DNA from: Plutella xylostella
Lineage: Eukaryota > Arthropoda > Insecta > Lepidoptera > Plutellidae
Assembly (NCBI RefSeq): GCF_932276165.1
Contig: NC_064007.1
Span: 2,118,001 to 2,182,000 of the forward strand
Length of the DNA stretch: 64,000 nt
Direction: 5' to 3'
Under the pieces are notes generated by a model, which had not been told where the DNA came from, did no database searches, and saw only the letters and a list, made by a program, of their open reading frames with translations. Below, piece after piece: positions 22,551-34,081 of the stretch; position 1 is the stretch's first letter; each line of letters starts with the position of its first letter. The position numbers and the translations under genes are program-made.

Positions 22551-22623
22551 CGGTGTTGCCAGCTCGCGTGTGTTGTTGCCAGCTCGCGTGTGGTGTTGCC
22601 AGCTCGCGTGTGGTGTTGCCAGC
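22551..22623 (+). repeat. 20-bp minisatellite, ~3.6 copies
   Basis: The unit GTTGCCAGCTCGCGTGTGGT repeats head to tail with one G/T change. It is GC-rich in AT-rich DNA. Confidence 0.9.
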
Positions 22624-23324
22624 GCCGCGATAAATAACTCCTTACATGTCTGCGTTTGAAAAGTATTAGCTTGGCTGTGGATTTTATTAATTATTGCGTT
22701 TTGGATGGCGTTGCGGTTATTGTTTGGGGTTGGTTTATTGAGGATATAATAGGGAAAAATTGACATTGGTTTGGCTGTGTGCATTTGAGTCATCATCATC
22801 ATTTAAATGTGACTATGATTATGATAATCATGCCCATAATATGGCCACGGTCACTTATACCAATGTATTATTCATAATCTTGACAATAAGTACGGTCAAG
22901 TGCAGAGAAACCTCACCCCCTTCTCATAGTAACAATGCTTCTGAGGGGGTCAGTTTTCTCTGCCTCTTACTGTTCCTATAATGTTAATGTTATAGTTCAT
23001 ACTTTTGTAAACACACTGAAAAATATACTTATAAAGCACTTATTTTTAACTCAACAGATATCTTGATTTTTATTTGAGATTGCATATCGAAAAATATATT
23101 TTTAACACCCTATACATGGGTATTGAGTGGCCCAAATTTTCCAAGTTCTCAACTCTAGTATTTATTTGTTGCAGTGGATACGAAATGTCACGTTCCGGGG
23201 CCATATTTCTGAACTTTACCCTTCGCCCCGCGGCAAAGTTTTCACTGAAATATTCACTCCTGAAAGGCCTTGTTAGTTTTTTTTTTTGTAAAATATAATG
23301 GAAGTATGATATAAAAGAAAGTGA
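22624..23324. other. No gene supported
   Basis: Overlapping frames on both strands near 22438-22981 come from the minisatellite and flanks. A TTAACACCCTATACATGGGT phrase at about 23101 resembles a MITE end. Confidence 0.35.
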
Positions 23325-23340
23325 TTAAGTAACTGTTTTC

Positions 23341-24467
23341 TAATCTGTGATTTAAAGAATGAAAAGGACAAGTTTCGATATCTATTTGCTGACGATACTT
23401 CTTTGCTTTTTAAAGTTAAAAGAAGTGAAAATATTTTTTATGAAATTAATTCTATTCTATCTGACATACACGATTGGTTTACCGTAAATAATCTTTTATT
23501 GAATTCTAAGAAAACGAAATGTATTAAATTTACACTGCCGAATGTTAGACAATGCGATACTAACATTATTCTAGATGGGAATAAATTGGACCTAGTTAAT
23601 GATACTGTCTTTCTTGGTATGTCTATAGATTCAAAGTTACAATGGGGACCTCACATTGCCAAATTGGCTGGAAGGTTGAGCTCGGCAGCTTTTGCTGTAC
23701 GGAAAATTAGACAACTGACCGACGTTGAAACCGCCAGATTAGTTTACTTTAGTTATTTCCACAGCTTATTGTCGTATGGAATTTTGCTTTGGGGTAGAGC
23801 CGCTGATATTGAGACTATATTTGTATTACAGAAAAGAGCCATCCGCTCTATATACAAACTTGGTTCCAGGGATTCATTGAGAGAACTATTTAAAGAAATT
23901 AACATCCTTACAGTTCCATGTCAGTTCATTTTTTCCAATTTAATGTATGTACGAAAGAATATTTCAACTTTTGATACAATTGGCAGTAATCATGACATTA
24001 ATACTAGGAACAAGCATAAGCTGGCTTTTCCAGCGATGCGTCTGGCGAAAGTTAATAAATCGTTTTTAGGGTACTGTATTAGATTTTATAATAAGCTTCC
24101 AGCAGAAGTTGCTCAAATGCCAGAGAATAAGTTTAAGTGTTACATTAAAGAGAAACTCAGTAAAAAAGCTTATTATAGAATTGATGATTACTTAGAGGAC
24201 GTTAATGCATGGCTGTGATAAGTAGTTAGCTCTGCTCATATTATTATAATAATAATAATTAAGCTTATACATGTATTGTATACCAACTAGTTTTAAGTCT
24301 TTTTTTGAAAAGATGGCTCAGGAGTTTCTTGCCTCCGTTCTTCTCCTTAGACAGAAAGAGCCCCCCCTTATCCGAACGGAGAGTAATTTGTAAAAATTGA
24401 CGTTCATCAGAAAATTTTATATTTGTACGATGAATAAAAAATTTTGACTTTGACTTTGACTTTGACT
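23341..24467 (+). mobile_element. 5'-truncated Jockey/CR1-like LINE with RT remnant
   Basis: The frame is open from 23325 to TGA at 24216-24218 (about 297 codons). YLFADDTSLL at 23379-23408 is the reverse-transcriptase catalytic FADD box, followed by WFTVNNLLLNSKKTK, a FLGMSIDSKLQWGPHI block, the LSYGILLWGRA block and a C-terminal FYNKLPAEV block. The fingers/palm part before FADD and the endonuclease are absent, so it cannot move. The 3' UTR has AATAAA at 24433-24438 and a (TTTGAC)n tail at 24444-24467. The open frame has no stop or frameshift, so the insertion is probably not old. Confidence 0.92.
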
Positions 24468-25639
24468 TCGAGGTAAAATTACTAATTTACCGTCGGACAT
24501 TTTGGAATTTACTTGCGTTTTAGAACCCTTTATTTACCGATACTGGAAAGACAGTCAAAGCAGGAACCATTACCTAAAACTACATTCATAACTTGCTCCA
24601 CAATCACTCATTACGTTCGTCTCAAACTAACCCCGTATCAAATCATCACCCAGAAATTAGACTCTCCATACGCGGACATATTTCTTATTCTAAGAATTGA
24701 TTATTTCTCAGAATACTGCACGTACGTGAGACTGTAGGTAAGGCTGGCAAGAATGTGCGCGAGCAAAGAGGCCGCTCGCTATTTGAAACTCTTTGGGACA
24801 TTTTATTACGAGTATTTGTTTTTAAAATTGCACGCGGTCTCCTTTGATTGCTGGCTGGTTAAATAATAAGCTCAAATTTCGATTTCGAACGAAAAATAAA
24901 TGAGTTTAAAGAAGGGTACCCACATGGTACATTCTAATTCAAGTATTTTGGCCTTTTTGGCAGTTGGACAAACAAGTTGGTACTTACAAATATTTTTTTT
25001 CTGAGCCATGGAGAATGTTCTAGATGTATCAGTCAACATGTAAAGTACTATAACATACATACCTAACTAGATGTAATTTGTTACCACAGCAACTATGTAG
25101 TATTTCTTAGTTTATGTTCGCTCGAAATGAGTCATATCCTTTCTTTAGTAAACCTCTAGTGCAAGATCCATAATAGTGTTCAGTATTTTATTAACATGGA
25201 TATTTCTCGACACTTTACCACTTTGTGGTTTATGGTTATGAGACAAGACACAATGTACTTATTGTACATAAGAACTTTTGTATATAGCACTTAGGTATTA
25301 CAGTTAACTTGTGAGGGACGTGAGGACACTTTTTTATGTTAATACTTTATGATAATGAAATAAAAAATATGTATGAAGTAAAGATTCGGTCGTACTACTC
25401 GTACTTAGTGCAATAAGTTTACACTATGGTGAGTTATACAAAATTAATGTAGACTCATATTTTTTCTCGGAATACGAAACAAACAAGTCCATTCGCATTT
25501 CAAAAACGTCTTAATTTTATTCAAACTGCCTTCAAGTCGCTATCAAAGTTAGGAGAGTTGGGGACTCATCTTGTTACTAAAACAGGATTTACAAATTACA
25601 CGAAAATGCGTTATATGCTGATCTCGTACTTATCGTCCG
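24468..25639. other. No feature recognised
   Basis: Short frames only, none recognised. Confidence 0.35.
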
Positions 25640-25790
25640 TGCTAGCCTAGCACGGGGCGCAAGACGTATGACGGGCAGACGTGACAGAAGTTATCCTTTG
25701 TATTCGTTCATAAAAGTCGCGCGATGTGAATGAGCGCGACGCCAAAATTTTATCACGTCTCGGGATGCGCGTCTTGGGCCCCGTGCTAAG
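25640..25790. mobile_element. Hairpin MITE (AGCACGGGGCGCAAGACG arms)
   Basis: AGCACGGGGCGCAAGACG on the left is inverted as CGTCTTGGGCCCCGTGCT on the right. The interior AAAGTCGCGCGATGTGAATG, then GAGCGCGACGCC, is also self-complementary in part. A related right end (GCGCCCCGTGCTAGCTCTTC) lies at 30614-30633. Confidence 0.6.
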
Positions 25791-28700
25791 TCTTCCAATA
25801 GTTAGATTTAACTCAGCCGGGAAGTACAGTACTGGGACATAATTTTGAGAAATAATAATTAGATAACGGCATGAGAATATTACAGCTTTGAGTTCCCTAG
25901 TTATGTACAGAATAAAGCTCCTTGCCCTTCGTAATTTTAAAGTTTGGTGTGAATTTTAAATTCTGTGTAAATTACTTGAACTTTATGGGAGGAATTCTAA
26001 TAAGTTTTTGTGTCGTTACTTTAAAATAATTCTGTTCTATAATTTTATTTTCTTAAGTTTCATGTTGAAGCTAATTCATGTATTATTAATAGCTTTGTTT
26101 AAATAATTTATCATTATAAACCAGTAATCGTAAGTATAATAGTAAAGTAATAATAGCCCTTTCCTTTCGCCAGTTTATGAATTTATTTGTTTTTAAATTC
26201 TGGCCATTTCATAATATATTTTTTTGTAAAATTCGAGTCTGAGTCTTTTGGGGACTCCTTTAATCATAACTTTATTTATCACTAGATAAATGTCAGTCTA
26301 GCTTAAAAGATGAGAAAGAAAATGCTTAGATATCATAAGTCTTCATGGCACATGATAAAAATATAAAAAGAGCGACGAAATATCTCTCTACAGTAATATT
26401 GTTAATGAAATGTGAAAGAGGTTTGCCACAAAAACCTTTTTCATTGAGTTTTGACGCTGAAAAATACTTTGTCATCACATCAAAAATTTATATTATTTTA
26501 TAAGAATGCATAGAGATAAGAATGATAACAAAAACTTGCATTTAAAATGTTAAAATATTTTAAGTTAACTTAACAAATGTATTATTTAGCGACTTTTTTT
26601 AAGTTTATAAAGTTTTGTTTGTCTCGACACGATAAGAAGATGAAGTTAACAAACTATATTACTTTTATTATAATACTTAATGATTATATTCTGAATACCT
26701 AGTATAGATAGACATTATTTAAAAAGTTTTTATTGCTAACTTTGTATCTATTTATGGTATTTATAAACACATTATTAAAAGCATTATTATCACGATTTTA
26801 ATACTTCGTAATAAATTTTCTGAAACAGAAAATAAATCATCAGACGTAACCAGTAAGAAATACTGTGGTCTACTTTTATCATTTGAGATAAATCTTTTAA
26901 TAAAACGTATTTTGCACTAAGAAGATATATTTACGGGTCAAAGATCTCTTGAGGTTCTCTTTCATTTACTCTCATACTTTTATCAACTGGATATATATAC
27001 GCAAATATATAGCTACCATTTATGTATTAGAAGGTATATTTACTCGTGATATTCGTTATCGGCAAAGCCTTTTTTCTTGTGTGGATGTCACTTTATATAA
27101 ATGTAATTTGTATCGAGTATGAGCAATGGATCATATTAAGGAGCTATAACTTAATAACATTAAATGTTAGTTCTTTATACTTCAGTACCTTATCATACTT
27201 GGAACAAGTTTTAAAACTATGAGTTACACCTAACTGGTTAATATTAGGTAGGTAAATTTAGTTTCGACATGGGACATGAAATATAAACGCACATGAATGT
27301 AGGTACAAGTAGACTGTGTTTTTTAAAGCGGTAAAATACATCCGAATAATTTTTGTTCCAGAATTAGCCTGTCAAATTAACTGCACTGAAAAACAAAGAG
27401 ACAATAAAAAACATAAAATTCTTTATAGACGTCAAGCCATAAAATATATTTTGAAATGGCGGTGTTATCGCTTACCGCGATATCTTCCAAACAACCTTTA
27501 AATTAGTTTAAATAATAAGTAACCATAATCTGAAAAAACTCTCACACTTTCCTCCACGGGGTCCCCTTTTCACGGGATTTTCAGGGATTTTTCGCATAAT
27601 TGCCAATCTGCCCCGAGTCATACTGGGCCCACTCCCGAGGGTCCAGTTGGTAATTGCTTTCTCTAATCTATATCTTGATCAATTTCGGCAAACTTCTTCT
27701 TGGGACTTGTAAAAAACAGGCGTAATTTGGAGATTGAATTACGTTATAATATTTATTTAAACGGATGATGTTGTGTTGAATTTGTTATATTTAATAACAT
27801 GTTTTTTAACGCGATGATGATGATATTATGTTGTTTTGACTATAATAGGTATATTCTATTTTAATGTTACTAGGCACTTATCATTTTTTTTTACTATACC
27901 TTTATGAATGCCTAGACGACTGTAGTTAGAATAGAACCCTAATAAGAAACACATCAACCTGTCTGTCATTGTTCGTGGAGTTCCATGTTATTATATGCAA
28001 AAAATCTGCATATGACATTGCGAAAATACCAAAAATCTTTTTCATCATGAATAAATGCACTGAAACTTTAAAATAACTATGAGCAGAATAGCCCCCCAAC
28101 GTTTGAATTCTAAATCCTGCTGTCACCGATCCGGAATAGACCCCAATATCCGGTGTGCACCGGAAGTGACAGAAATTTAACTTTTTCAATCATGGCCGCC
28201 TATTTCAATACGTTCTGTGATTTCTGGACGAATAAAAAAAACCTATGTTTTTTCAATTTAAATTTTTACTTGATATTGGTAAAAAGCAGAGTTATTAAAC
28301 TATATTTACCTGCTACTGTTAAAATCGGTTTTACCACAAAAACTTTAAATCTATATAAGTACAGACCTAGGTATTTTAATTTAATTTATATTACAGTTAG
28401 GTACATAAAATACTTTTTGAAAATTTCCACCAATTGTGTCAAAGTGCCGTAGTAAACTGAAAATATTTAATCACTACCGTACTTAACAGTTTCGTAGAAT
28501 TCTACATCATTAGGTACGATAAGGCGCATAATCCTATGAAACTCGCCAGCTTAACTGAATACACGTTGGATATCAAAGTCATGATTATCTTCATCGCATC
28601 TTAGCTACTGTTCGCTGAGTCTAATCTCGTTCATCGTATAGTATTACTTTATTATCTAGGTACGCTGAACTTAGTTCTTATGCACTTAGTGCACTTTGAG

Positions 28701-28815
28701 ACATAAAACCAAGGAGAATATTGTTTTCAGAAAGGAAAATAAGGTTAGTTCTATGATGTGGTTTTAAAGTTGATAACTAATTGTCATGGGGTAGTTATCA
28801 ATTTTTATTTATGCT
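25791..28815. other. 3-kb AT-rich stretch without a recognised gene
   Basis: 26000-27500 is especially AT-rich and has no repeats that I can identify. Frames at 27316-27501, 27926-28189 and 28153-28452 have no recognisable domain and partly overlap on opposite strands. This is the longest part of the window without visible transposon structure. Confidence 0.4.
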
Positions 28816-28962
28816 TTTTGCTTTTCCATTACCATCAGCCTACTTATTTCTCCTGCTGGATGTACCTAAGCTTCATCCAAGGATCGCCATAACACTCTAT
28901 CCTCGACCTTCCTCATCCAGCCATAACCCACAACCAGCCACCTGTCTAAGGTCTCTAACATG
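28816..28962 (-). mobile_element. RTE-like LINE tail, degenerate
   Basis: On the minus strand GATAGGTGGCTGG..., then GGCTGGATGAGGAAGGTCGA, GGATAGAGTGTTATGGCG and ATCCTTGGATGAAGC match the tail at 5913-6068 (protein blocks W-M-R-K-V-E-D-R-V-L-W-R-S-L). Confidence 0.7.
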
Positions 28963-29331
28963 TTTGCTACTCCATGGTGACTAATCTTCATGACCAACTC
29001 TGTCAGTAAACAGAACAGAATTGCAATTCAGGAAAACCACGAAACTTAGATTGGACAGGGAGTTAGGATCTCTAGATATACGAGCGCGGCATTAAGCAAA
29101 CAAATTAAAATTCAAAGCAGATATCCAGGAAGATAGACAAGCAACAATGAAGCAAACTGTACCTCTATCGAAGATACAAAGATCAACACAAGAAAATTAC
29201 ATTCCGACCGTAGACAATATCGAACCCGGGACCGTCGCCCAGAACAAGCGAGCGAGCCCTAAAACAACAACTAACAAACCTGCATGCATAATGGCGCTAA
29301 ACACTTATGGAAATGGTGGTAGGTTGGTGTA
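28963..29331. other. No feature recognised
   Basis: A 101-codon frame at 29147-29452 runs into the adjoining MITE and is not recognised. Confidence 0.35.
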
Positions 29332-29477
29332 TACAGGGTGTTGCAAAAAGGGTATACTAAGCCGAAACCAGAATGTGCAGCATGTTATATCTAAGCCCGA
29401 AACTGAAATCAGAATTTCTTTTTTCAGTTTCGCACTGCTGGTTTCGGCTTAGTATACCCTTTTTGCAACACGCTGTA
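29332..29477. mobile_element. Tc1/mariner-type hairpin MITE, ~42-bp arms, TA target
   Basis: TACAGGGTGTTGCAAAAAGG, then GTATACTAAGCCGAAACCAG on the left is inverted on the right, ending GCAACACGCTGTA. TA flanks both ends. Related partial ends: 50892-50927, 38145-38192, 14869-14960 and 43381-43410. Confidence 0.8.
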
Positions 29478-29619
29478 TTTTGTATACTGTATTGTACTGT
29501 TCGTTATTAAGCGTAACAGTAGTAGCAAAACGATTTTTTGCATTATGAAAATATCAGTGATAGGGATATTAGGATCAACAATCGTACAAAATCGATTGCT
29601 ATAATCGATGCCGTATATG

Positions 29620-29718
29620 AATCCTATATAACTAATATTATGCGAAAGTAACTGTGTATGTCTGTCTGTTGCTCTTTCACGTCAAAAGTACTGAACGGAT
29701 TTGAATGAAATTTGGTAA
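29620..29718 (+). mobile_element. Helitron-like element, Lep1 type, 3'-truncated copy
   Basis: The 5' half is present (ATCCTATATAACTAATATTA, GCGAAAGTAACTGTG, CTGAACGGATTTGAATGAAA). The second half, including the CCCGGAATTCCCAC block and the end, is lost. Confidence 0.7.
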
Positions 29719-30119
29719 AGGTATAAAGGTGCATGAGTTGCATGACTAAATATGACTATAGCAAATAACTTTGAAAACTAAGTAAAGGAATATACAAAGA
29801 ACTGTAATATACCTATAGAAATAAATTTAATATCCTTATGCGAAACAACTAAATACATTTCTTTGAACTTCATAACTTCGGAAAAGAATAGGTTTTGTCA
29901 CAAGCTTTACGTGGAAAAATTACAAAGCAGATTCTATAAAAATATCATAGACTTCATTTCTCCGAATAATAATAATACGGACGTTCAACTTGTCAGATTT
30001 TTTTAGAAGCACAACCTACTGTCCCAATTTTCCCAGATTTTTATAATGTTTCTTTCTTTTCTGTCTTTTGAATTGACAATATACCAATAAGATGAAGTAT
30101 CCGTGCAAAAGAAACATCT
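29719..30119. other. No feature recognised
   Basis: AT-rich, no convincing frame. Confidence 0.35.
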
Positions 30120-30718
30120 GACATATCAACCCCAATTCTACCACTGAGCTCTTATTTTGAATTGGTTCGGTTAGAAGATTTGTGACATTATTAATTGGTA
30201 CAATGGTTGTCATTAGGTCGAACTTAAAATTGGTTGACACTAAACAAAATACAAACAGTTTAAGCTTTGTTTTTGTATGTGACATACCATCTTATTTATA
30301 TATTGTTAATCTAAGCTAGTCACTACTAACGAATATTCTCAGTAAGGTGAGTGACATCGAAGTTCAGGCTAAACGATTGAACCTTTACATGAGAATTTCT
30401 TACATCAGTAGCTTTTACGAGGCAGACAGATTTTATTACGGGATTGTTTTCGATCTTACACTAGATTATAAATTTGTCTCTGTCAGAGATTCGCTGTTTA
30501 ATTTCTATAGTTATTTAATACACTCAAACTACAAACGACAAAAGTTCTCTATCGCGCTCGCTCACATCGCGCAGCCTCAAGAGCGAGCGCGATGACTTTT
30601 ATCGTGTCTTAAATGCGCCCCGTGCTAGCTCTTCTGAATGAGAACCATTATACCAATGTTAGTCACAAATCTTCTAACCACACTAATTCAAAATAAGAGC
30701 TCAGTGGTAGAAGTGGGG
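30120..30718. repeat. Inverted repeat pair (~80-95 bp) around ~420 bp
   Basis: 30120-30214 and 30641-30718 are inverted copies sharing CACAAATCTTCTAACC, ATTCAAAATAAGAGCTCAGT and GGTAGAA. GCTCAGTGGTAGA resembles a tRNA A-box, but no B-box follows. The enclosed sequence contains an 82-codon frame (30347-30595) of unknown nature and the inverted motif TCGCGCTCGCTC / GAGCGAGCGCGA at 30552-30592. Confidence 0.6.
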
Positions 30719-30902
30719 AAGCGCTGGATGCGGTGTGGGAAGTGGGGAAGGTTGAAATCATTGGGGGAGGCTGAGATGATGATCATGATGATGATGATAA
30801 TGGTAGAAGTGGGGTGTTATTTTTCGAGTGGCTTGAAAACATCTGACAGTCGGGTTGCCCACTTACCCGACAACTCTCTCAGCACAAGCTAGCTTGTGTT
30901 AG

Positions 30903-31020
30903 GGTCCACCGACCCGCACTAGGCCAGCGTGGTGGACTACGCCTAAATCCTTCCTTCATTGGAAGGAGACCCCCAGCACTCCAGCAAGGGGGAACGTAAT
31001 GGGTCTTGATAATTTGTCGA
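30903..31020 (+). mobile_element. LINE 3' tail, CCACCGACCCGCACTAGGCC type
   Basis: GTCCACCGACCCGCACTAGG, CAGCGTGGTGGACTACGCC, CCTTCCTTCATTGGAAGGAG and GTAATGGGTCTTGAT form a tail I recognise from lepidopteran RTE-like LINEs. Two further copies lie inside the tandem duplication, at 31829-31945 and 32813-32925. Confidence 0.65.
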
Positions 31021-31182
31021 GACGTTTCTTATGCACTGACACTCCATCTTTATCCTTTAAATATCGTTGTGTCTACATTGTCATAAATAAATATACTTCA
31101 TCATCAGGTCTTGGAATCCCTAATCAGGGACATAGGGCTCGAAGTGTTGATTTCCACTCTCCACTTCCATAAATATACAATC

Positions 31183-31330
31183 ACTCCTAATGTACTCCCT
31201 AGTGGGGTAGGCAGATTTGAGTTGCTACACCCAATTTCCACCGCATTATCTTTGATTATTTGGGCATATTGCCATCCTTCTTGCACATCCTGGTCTCGAG
31301 AACAAATATCTGGTTTTAAACAATGCACAT
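31183..31330 (-). mobile_element. SINE family A2, degenerate
   Basis: CTAATGTACTCCCTAGTGGG, GTAGGCAGATTTGAGTTGC, GGGCATATTGCCATC and GAGAACAAATATCTG match the body of the A2 SINE in order, with many changes; the head is almost gone. Confidence 0.6.
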
Positions 31331-31506
31331 TTTGCACTAAACTACTAATGCAGATGGATAAATATAAAATAGTCCTAAAGTAAATGTCTGGCCGAGTGGT
31401 CGTGACATTCAATGAATTCAAATACCGGAAATAGAATGGCTGGTGTTGCCAGGGTTGACTGTTTATCGAAAAAAAGGTTATATTTTCCTAATCCTAACTA
31501 TCCTAA

Positions 31507-31716
31507 TCCTAACTAATATTATAAATGCGAAAGTAACTGTGTCTGTCTGTCTGTCTGTCTGTCTGTTACTCTTTCACGCCAAAACTACTGAACGGATTTG
31601 AATGAAATTTGGTATACATACAGTCTAGACCCTGGGAAAGAACATAGGCTACTTTTTATCCCGGAATTCCCACGGGAAAACTTTTTAAGGCGAAGCGAAG
31701 CGCGCGGGAACAGCTA
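31507..31716 (+). mobile_element. Helitron-like element, Lep1 type, copy 6
   Basis: The start, six GTCT units and all inner blocks are present. The end reads CAGCTATATT in place of CAGCTAG. The left edge of the tandem duplication (31687) falls inside its last 30 bases, so unit B begins with a copy of this fragment. Confidence 0.82.
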
Positions 31717-32670
31717 TATTATATAAATAGAGATACATTCTGGGTTTGGTAAATGATACACGTTGTGTTCAGAAACAGGGTGAAATTTTAGGAGTGCTGC
31801 AGTATAAGGCCGGTCAGATATAAGAGTCCACCAACCCGCACTATGCCAGCGTGGTGGACTAGGCCTAAAACCCTTCCTTCATTGGAATGAAACCTGTGCC
31901 CCAGCAGTGGGGACGTGATGGGTCGTGATGAAAGAAACGCTGTAATTAAAGTAAGTTTTGTCCAGTTCAAAAAGTCCAAAGGTTTTTTCAGGTACATAAT
32001 TATGTGCACATTGAACATACATACACACACGTTTGAATGAGTGCAATGCACTTAGGGTACATATACACATCTAGAATCTAGATGTGCAGGTTTTCCTCAT
32101 GATGTTCTTCAAATTATGTGCACATAAAAAGGCTACCTTTTTGAAATCATCATGTATTTCATACCATCCTCTATTTCAAAACTAGATACAAGTTCGTGTC
32201 GTCCGATAAGAGGTAAGATACTATAATATTAGTTTTTTTTCCAGCTGTGTCAATAAAATAAAAGAACTATCACGAGCACTGTTACAAATTTCTAAGAAAC
32301 GCTCTTTCAGTGAAAAAGACTGGAAAGGAATAGTTATATTTTTTACCTGCTTGTTTTCTATGGATCGTCTTCTCATTCTAAATGGAGTTACATTATCGCA
32401 GTTTAAAAACAAAGACGGGTATTTTAAATATACAAAAATGTTACTGGTAACTCTGTGTGGAAAACAAGTTTGCTAATGATTTTGAGTTGTATCTGTGCGT
32501 TCGAGAAAATTCTAATCTTTCTTCCTACAAAAAGATAGTCTATAATCTATAACCAGTAGTATCTTATGACTGTAATCGAAACACAGTAAGGAGCAATGAA
32601 AAAGTCCACTTACTTACAAAATGTCGAAATGATCCAAATTTTTCGATATTTAAAAATGTTTAATTTTTTT
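31687..32670 (+). repeat. Tandem duplication, unit A (984 bp)
   Basis: Unit A and unit B (32671 to about 33650) match from AAGGCGAAGCGAAGCGCGCG through CAATGATCC-like sequence, with scattered substitutions and small indels; the offset is 984. The break lies in a T-run (TTTTTAAGG). Unit A holds, in order: the tip of a Helitron-like element, a LINE tail (31829-31945), a truncated minus-strand SINE B (32012-32111) flanked by AATTATGTGCACAT (31998-32011 and 32112-32125), and a candidate exon (32246-32476). All of these are also in unit B, so they predate the duplication. Confidence 0.93.
32246..32476 (+). CDS. Candidate terminal exon in duplication unit A (unrecognised)
   Basis: After a clean acceptor (TTTTTTTTCCAG|C at 32244) the frame stays open for 76 codons to TAA at 32474-32476. 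The product would read ...KIKELSRALLQISKKRS, then an acidic/Trp patch EKDWKG, a hydrophobic run IVIFFTCLF, then MDRLLILNGVTLSQFKNKDG and a Lys/Tyr-rich end with two Cys. I recognise no family. The opposite strand is also open over part of this stretch (63 codons), which weakens the coding claim. In unit B the same frame carries a stop, so only unit A could be functional. A decayed transposon ORF is the main alternative. Confidence 0.3.
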   Translation, partial: CVNKIKELSRALLQISKKRSFSEKDWKGIVIFFTCLFSMDRLLILNGVTLSQFKNKDGYFKYTKMLLVTLCGKQVC

Positions 32671-33650
32671 AAGGCGAAGCGAAGCGCGCGGGAACAGCTA
32701 TATTATATAAATAGAGATACATTCTGGGTTTGGTAAATGATACACGTTGTGTTCAGAAACAGGGTGAAATTTTAGGAGTGCTGCAGTATAAGGCCGGTCA
32801 GATATAAGAGTCCACCAACCCGCACTATGCCAGCGTGGTGGACTAGGCCTAAAACCCTTCCTTCATTGGAATGAAACATGTGCCCCAGCAGTGGGGACGT
32901 GATGGGTCGTGATGAAACAAACTCTGTAATTAAAGTAAGTTTTGTCCAGTTCAAAAAGTCTAAAGGTTTTTTAAGGTACATAATTATGTGCACATTGAAC
33001 ATACATACACACACGTTTGAATGAGTGCAATGCATTTAGGGTACATGTACACATCTAGAATCTAGATGTGCAGGTTATCCTCATGATGTTGTTCAAATTA
33101 TGTGCACATAAAAAGGCTACCTTTATGAAATCATCATGTATTTCATACCATCCTGTAATTCAAAAGTAGATACAAGTTCGTATCATCCGATAAGAGGTAA
33201 GATACTATAATATTAGTTTTTTCCAGCTGTGTCAATAAAATAAAAGAACTATCACGAGCACTGTTACAAATTTCTAAGAAACGCTCTTTCAGTAAAAAAG
33301 ACTGGAAAGGAATAGTTATATTTTTTACCTGCTTGTTTTCTATGGATCGTCTTCTCATTCTAAATGGAGTTACATTATCGCAGTTTAAAAACAAAGACGG
33401 GTAATTTAAATATACAAAAATGTTACTGGTAAATCTGGGTGGAAAACAAGTTTGCTAATGAGTTTGAGTTGTATCTGTGCGTTCGAGAAAATTCTAATCT
33501 TTCCTCCTACAAAAAGATAGTCTATAATCTATAATCAGTAGTATCTTATGACTGTAATTGAAATTCACTCAGGAGCATTGAAAAAGTTCCACTAAGTAAG
33601 AAAATGTCACAATGATCCCAATTTTTCCAATATTTAAAATTGTATACTTT
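32671..33650 (+). repeat. Tandem duplication, unit B
   Basis: Second unit of the pair. Compared with unit A it has isolated substitutions, a shorter T-run before the candidate exon, and more divergence in the last 100 bases (33550-33650). The enclosed LINE tail and truncated SINE B are at about 32813-32925 and 32996-33096. Confidence 0.93.
33228..33404 (+). pseudogene. Unit B copy of the candidate exon, with premature stop
   Basis: The frame matches unit A for 58 codons, with a Glu-to-Lys change, then a TAT-to-TAA change ends it at 33402-33404. The acceptor-like TTTTTTCCAG is kept. Confidence 0.4.
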
Positions 33651-33844
33651 TTTCGTGACTTCACAACTGGCATCCCTAGCGCAATTTCCGAAGCGAGATC
33701 CCTATAATAGGCCGGGCGATTGCGCGGATAACAATCGTTTTAATTTATACCGCAACATCGCGCATGCGCCGTTTCACCGAATCATCGATAATACTCATAT
33801 AGATACAATAATATATCTGCTTTTTAAGTAAAACATTTTTATAA

Positions 33845-33986
33845 GGGTCTGTTCCACAATGTCTGGTTAGTGGCTACCTGACGGATAAAATACATGCTGT
33901 CACTTTCTGTTATTATTTTTTAGACAGTGACAGCATGTATTTTATCCGACAGGTAGCGACTAACCAGACATTGTGGAACAGGGGCT
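33845..33986. mobile_element. Hairpin MITE, ~62-bp arms
   Basis: CTGTTCCACAATGTCTGGTT, AGTGGCTACCTG and GGATAAAATACATGCTGTCAC on the left are inverted on the right, with about three mismatches and a loop of roughly 15 bases. No frame inside. Confidence 0.88.
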
Positions 33987-34081
33987 TAATCTAATAAGAT
34001 TGCGGGTAAGAGCTCTATCACATATAGGTCATAGACTCGTCCAGTCAGGTGACTGGCTAGTCCTCGCAGTACAGTCAAAAC

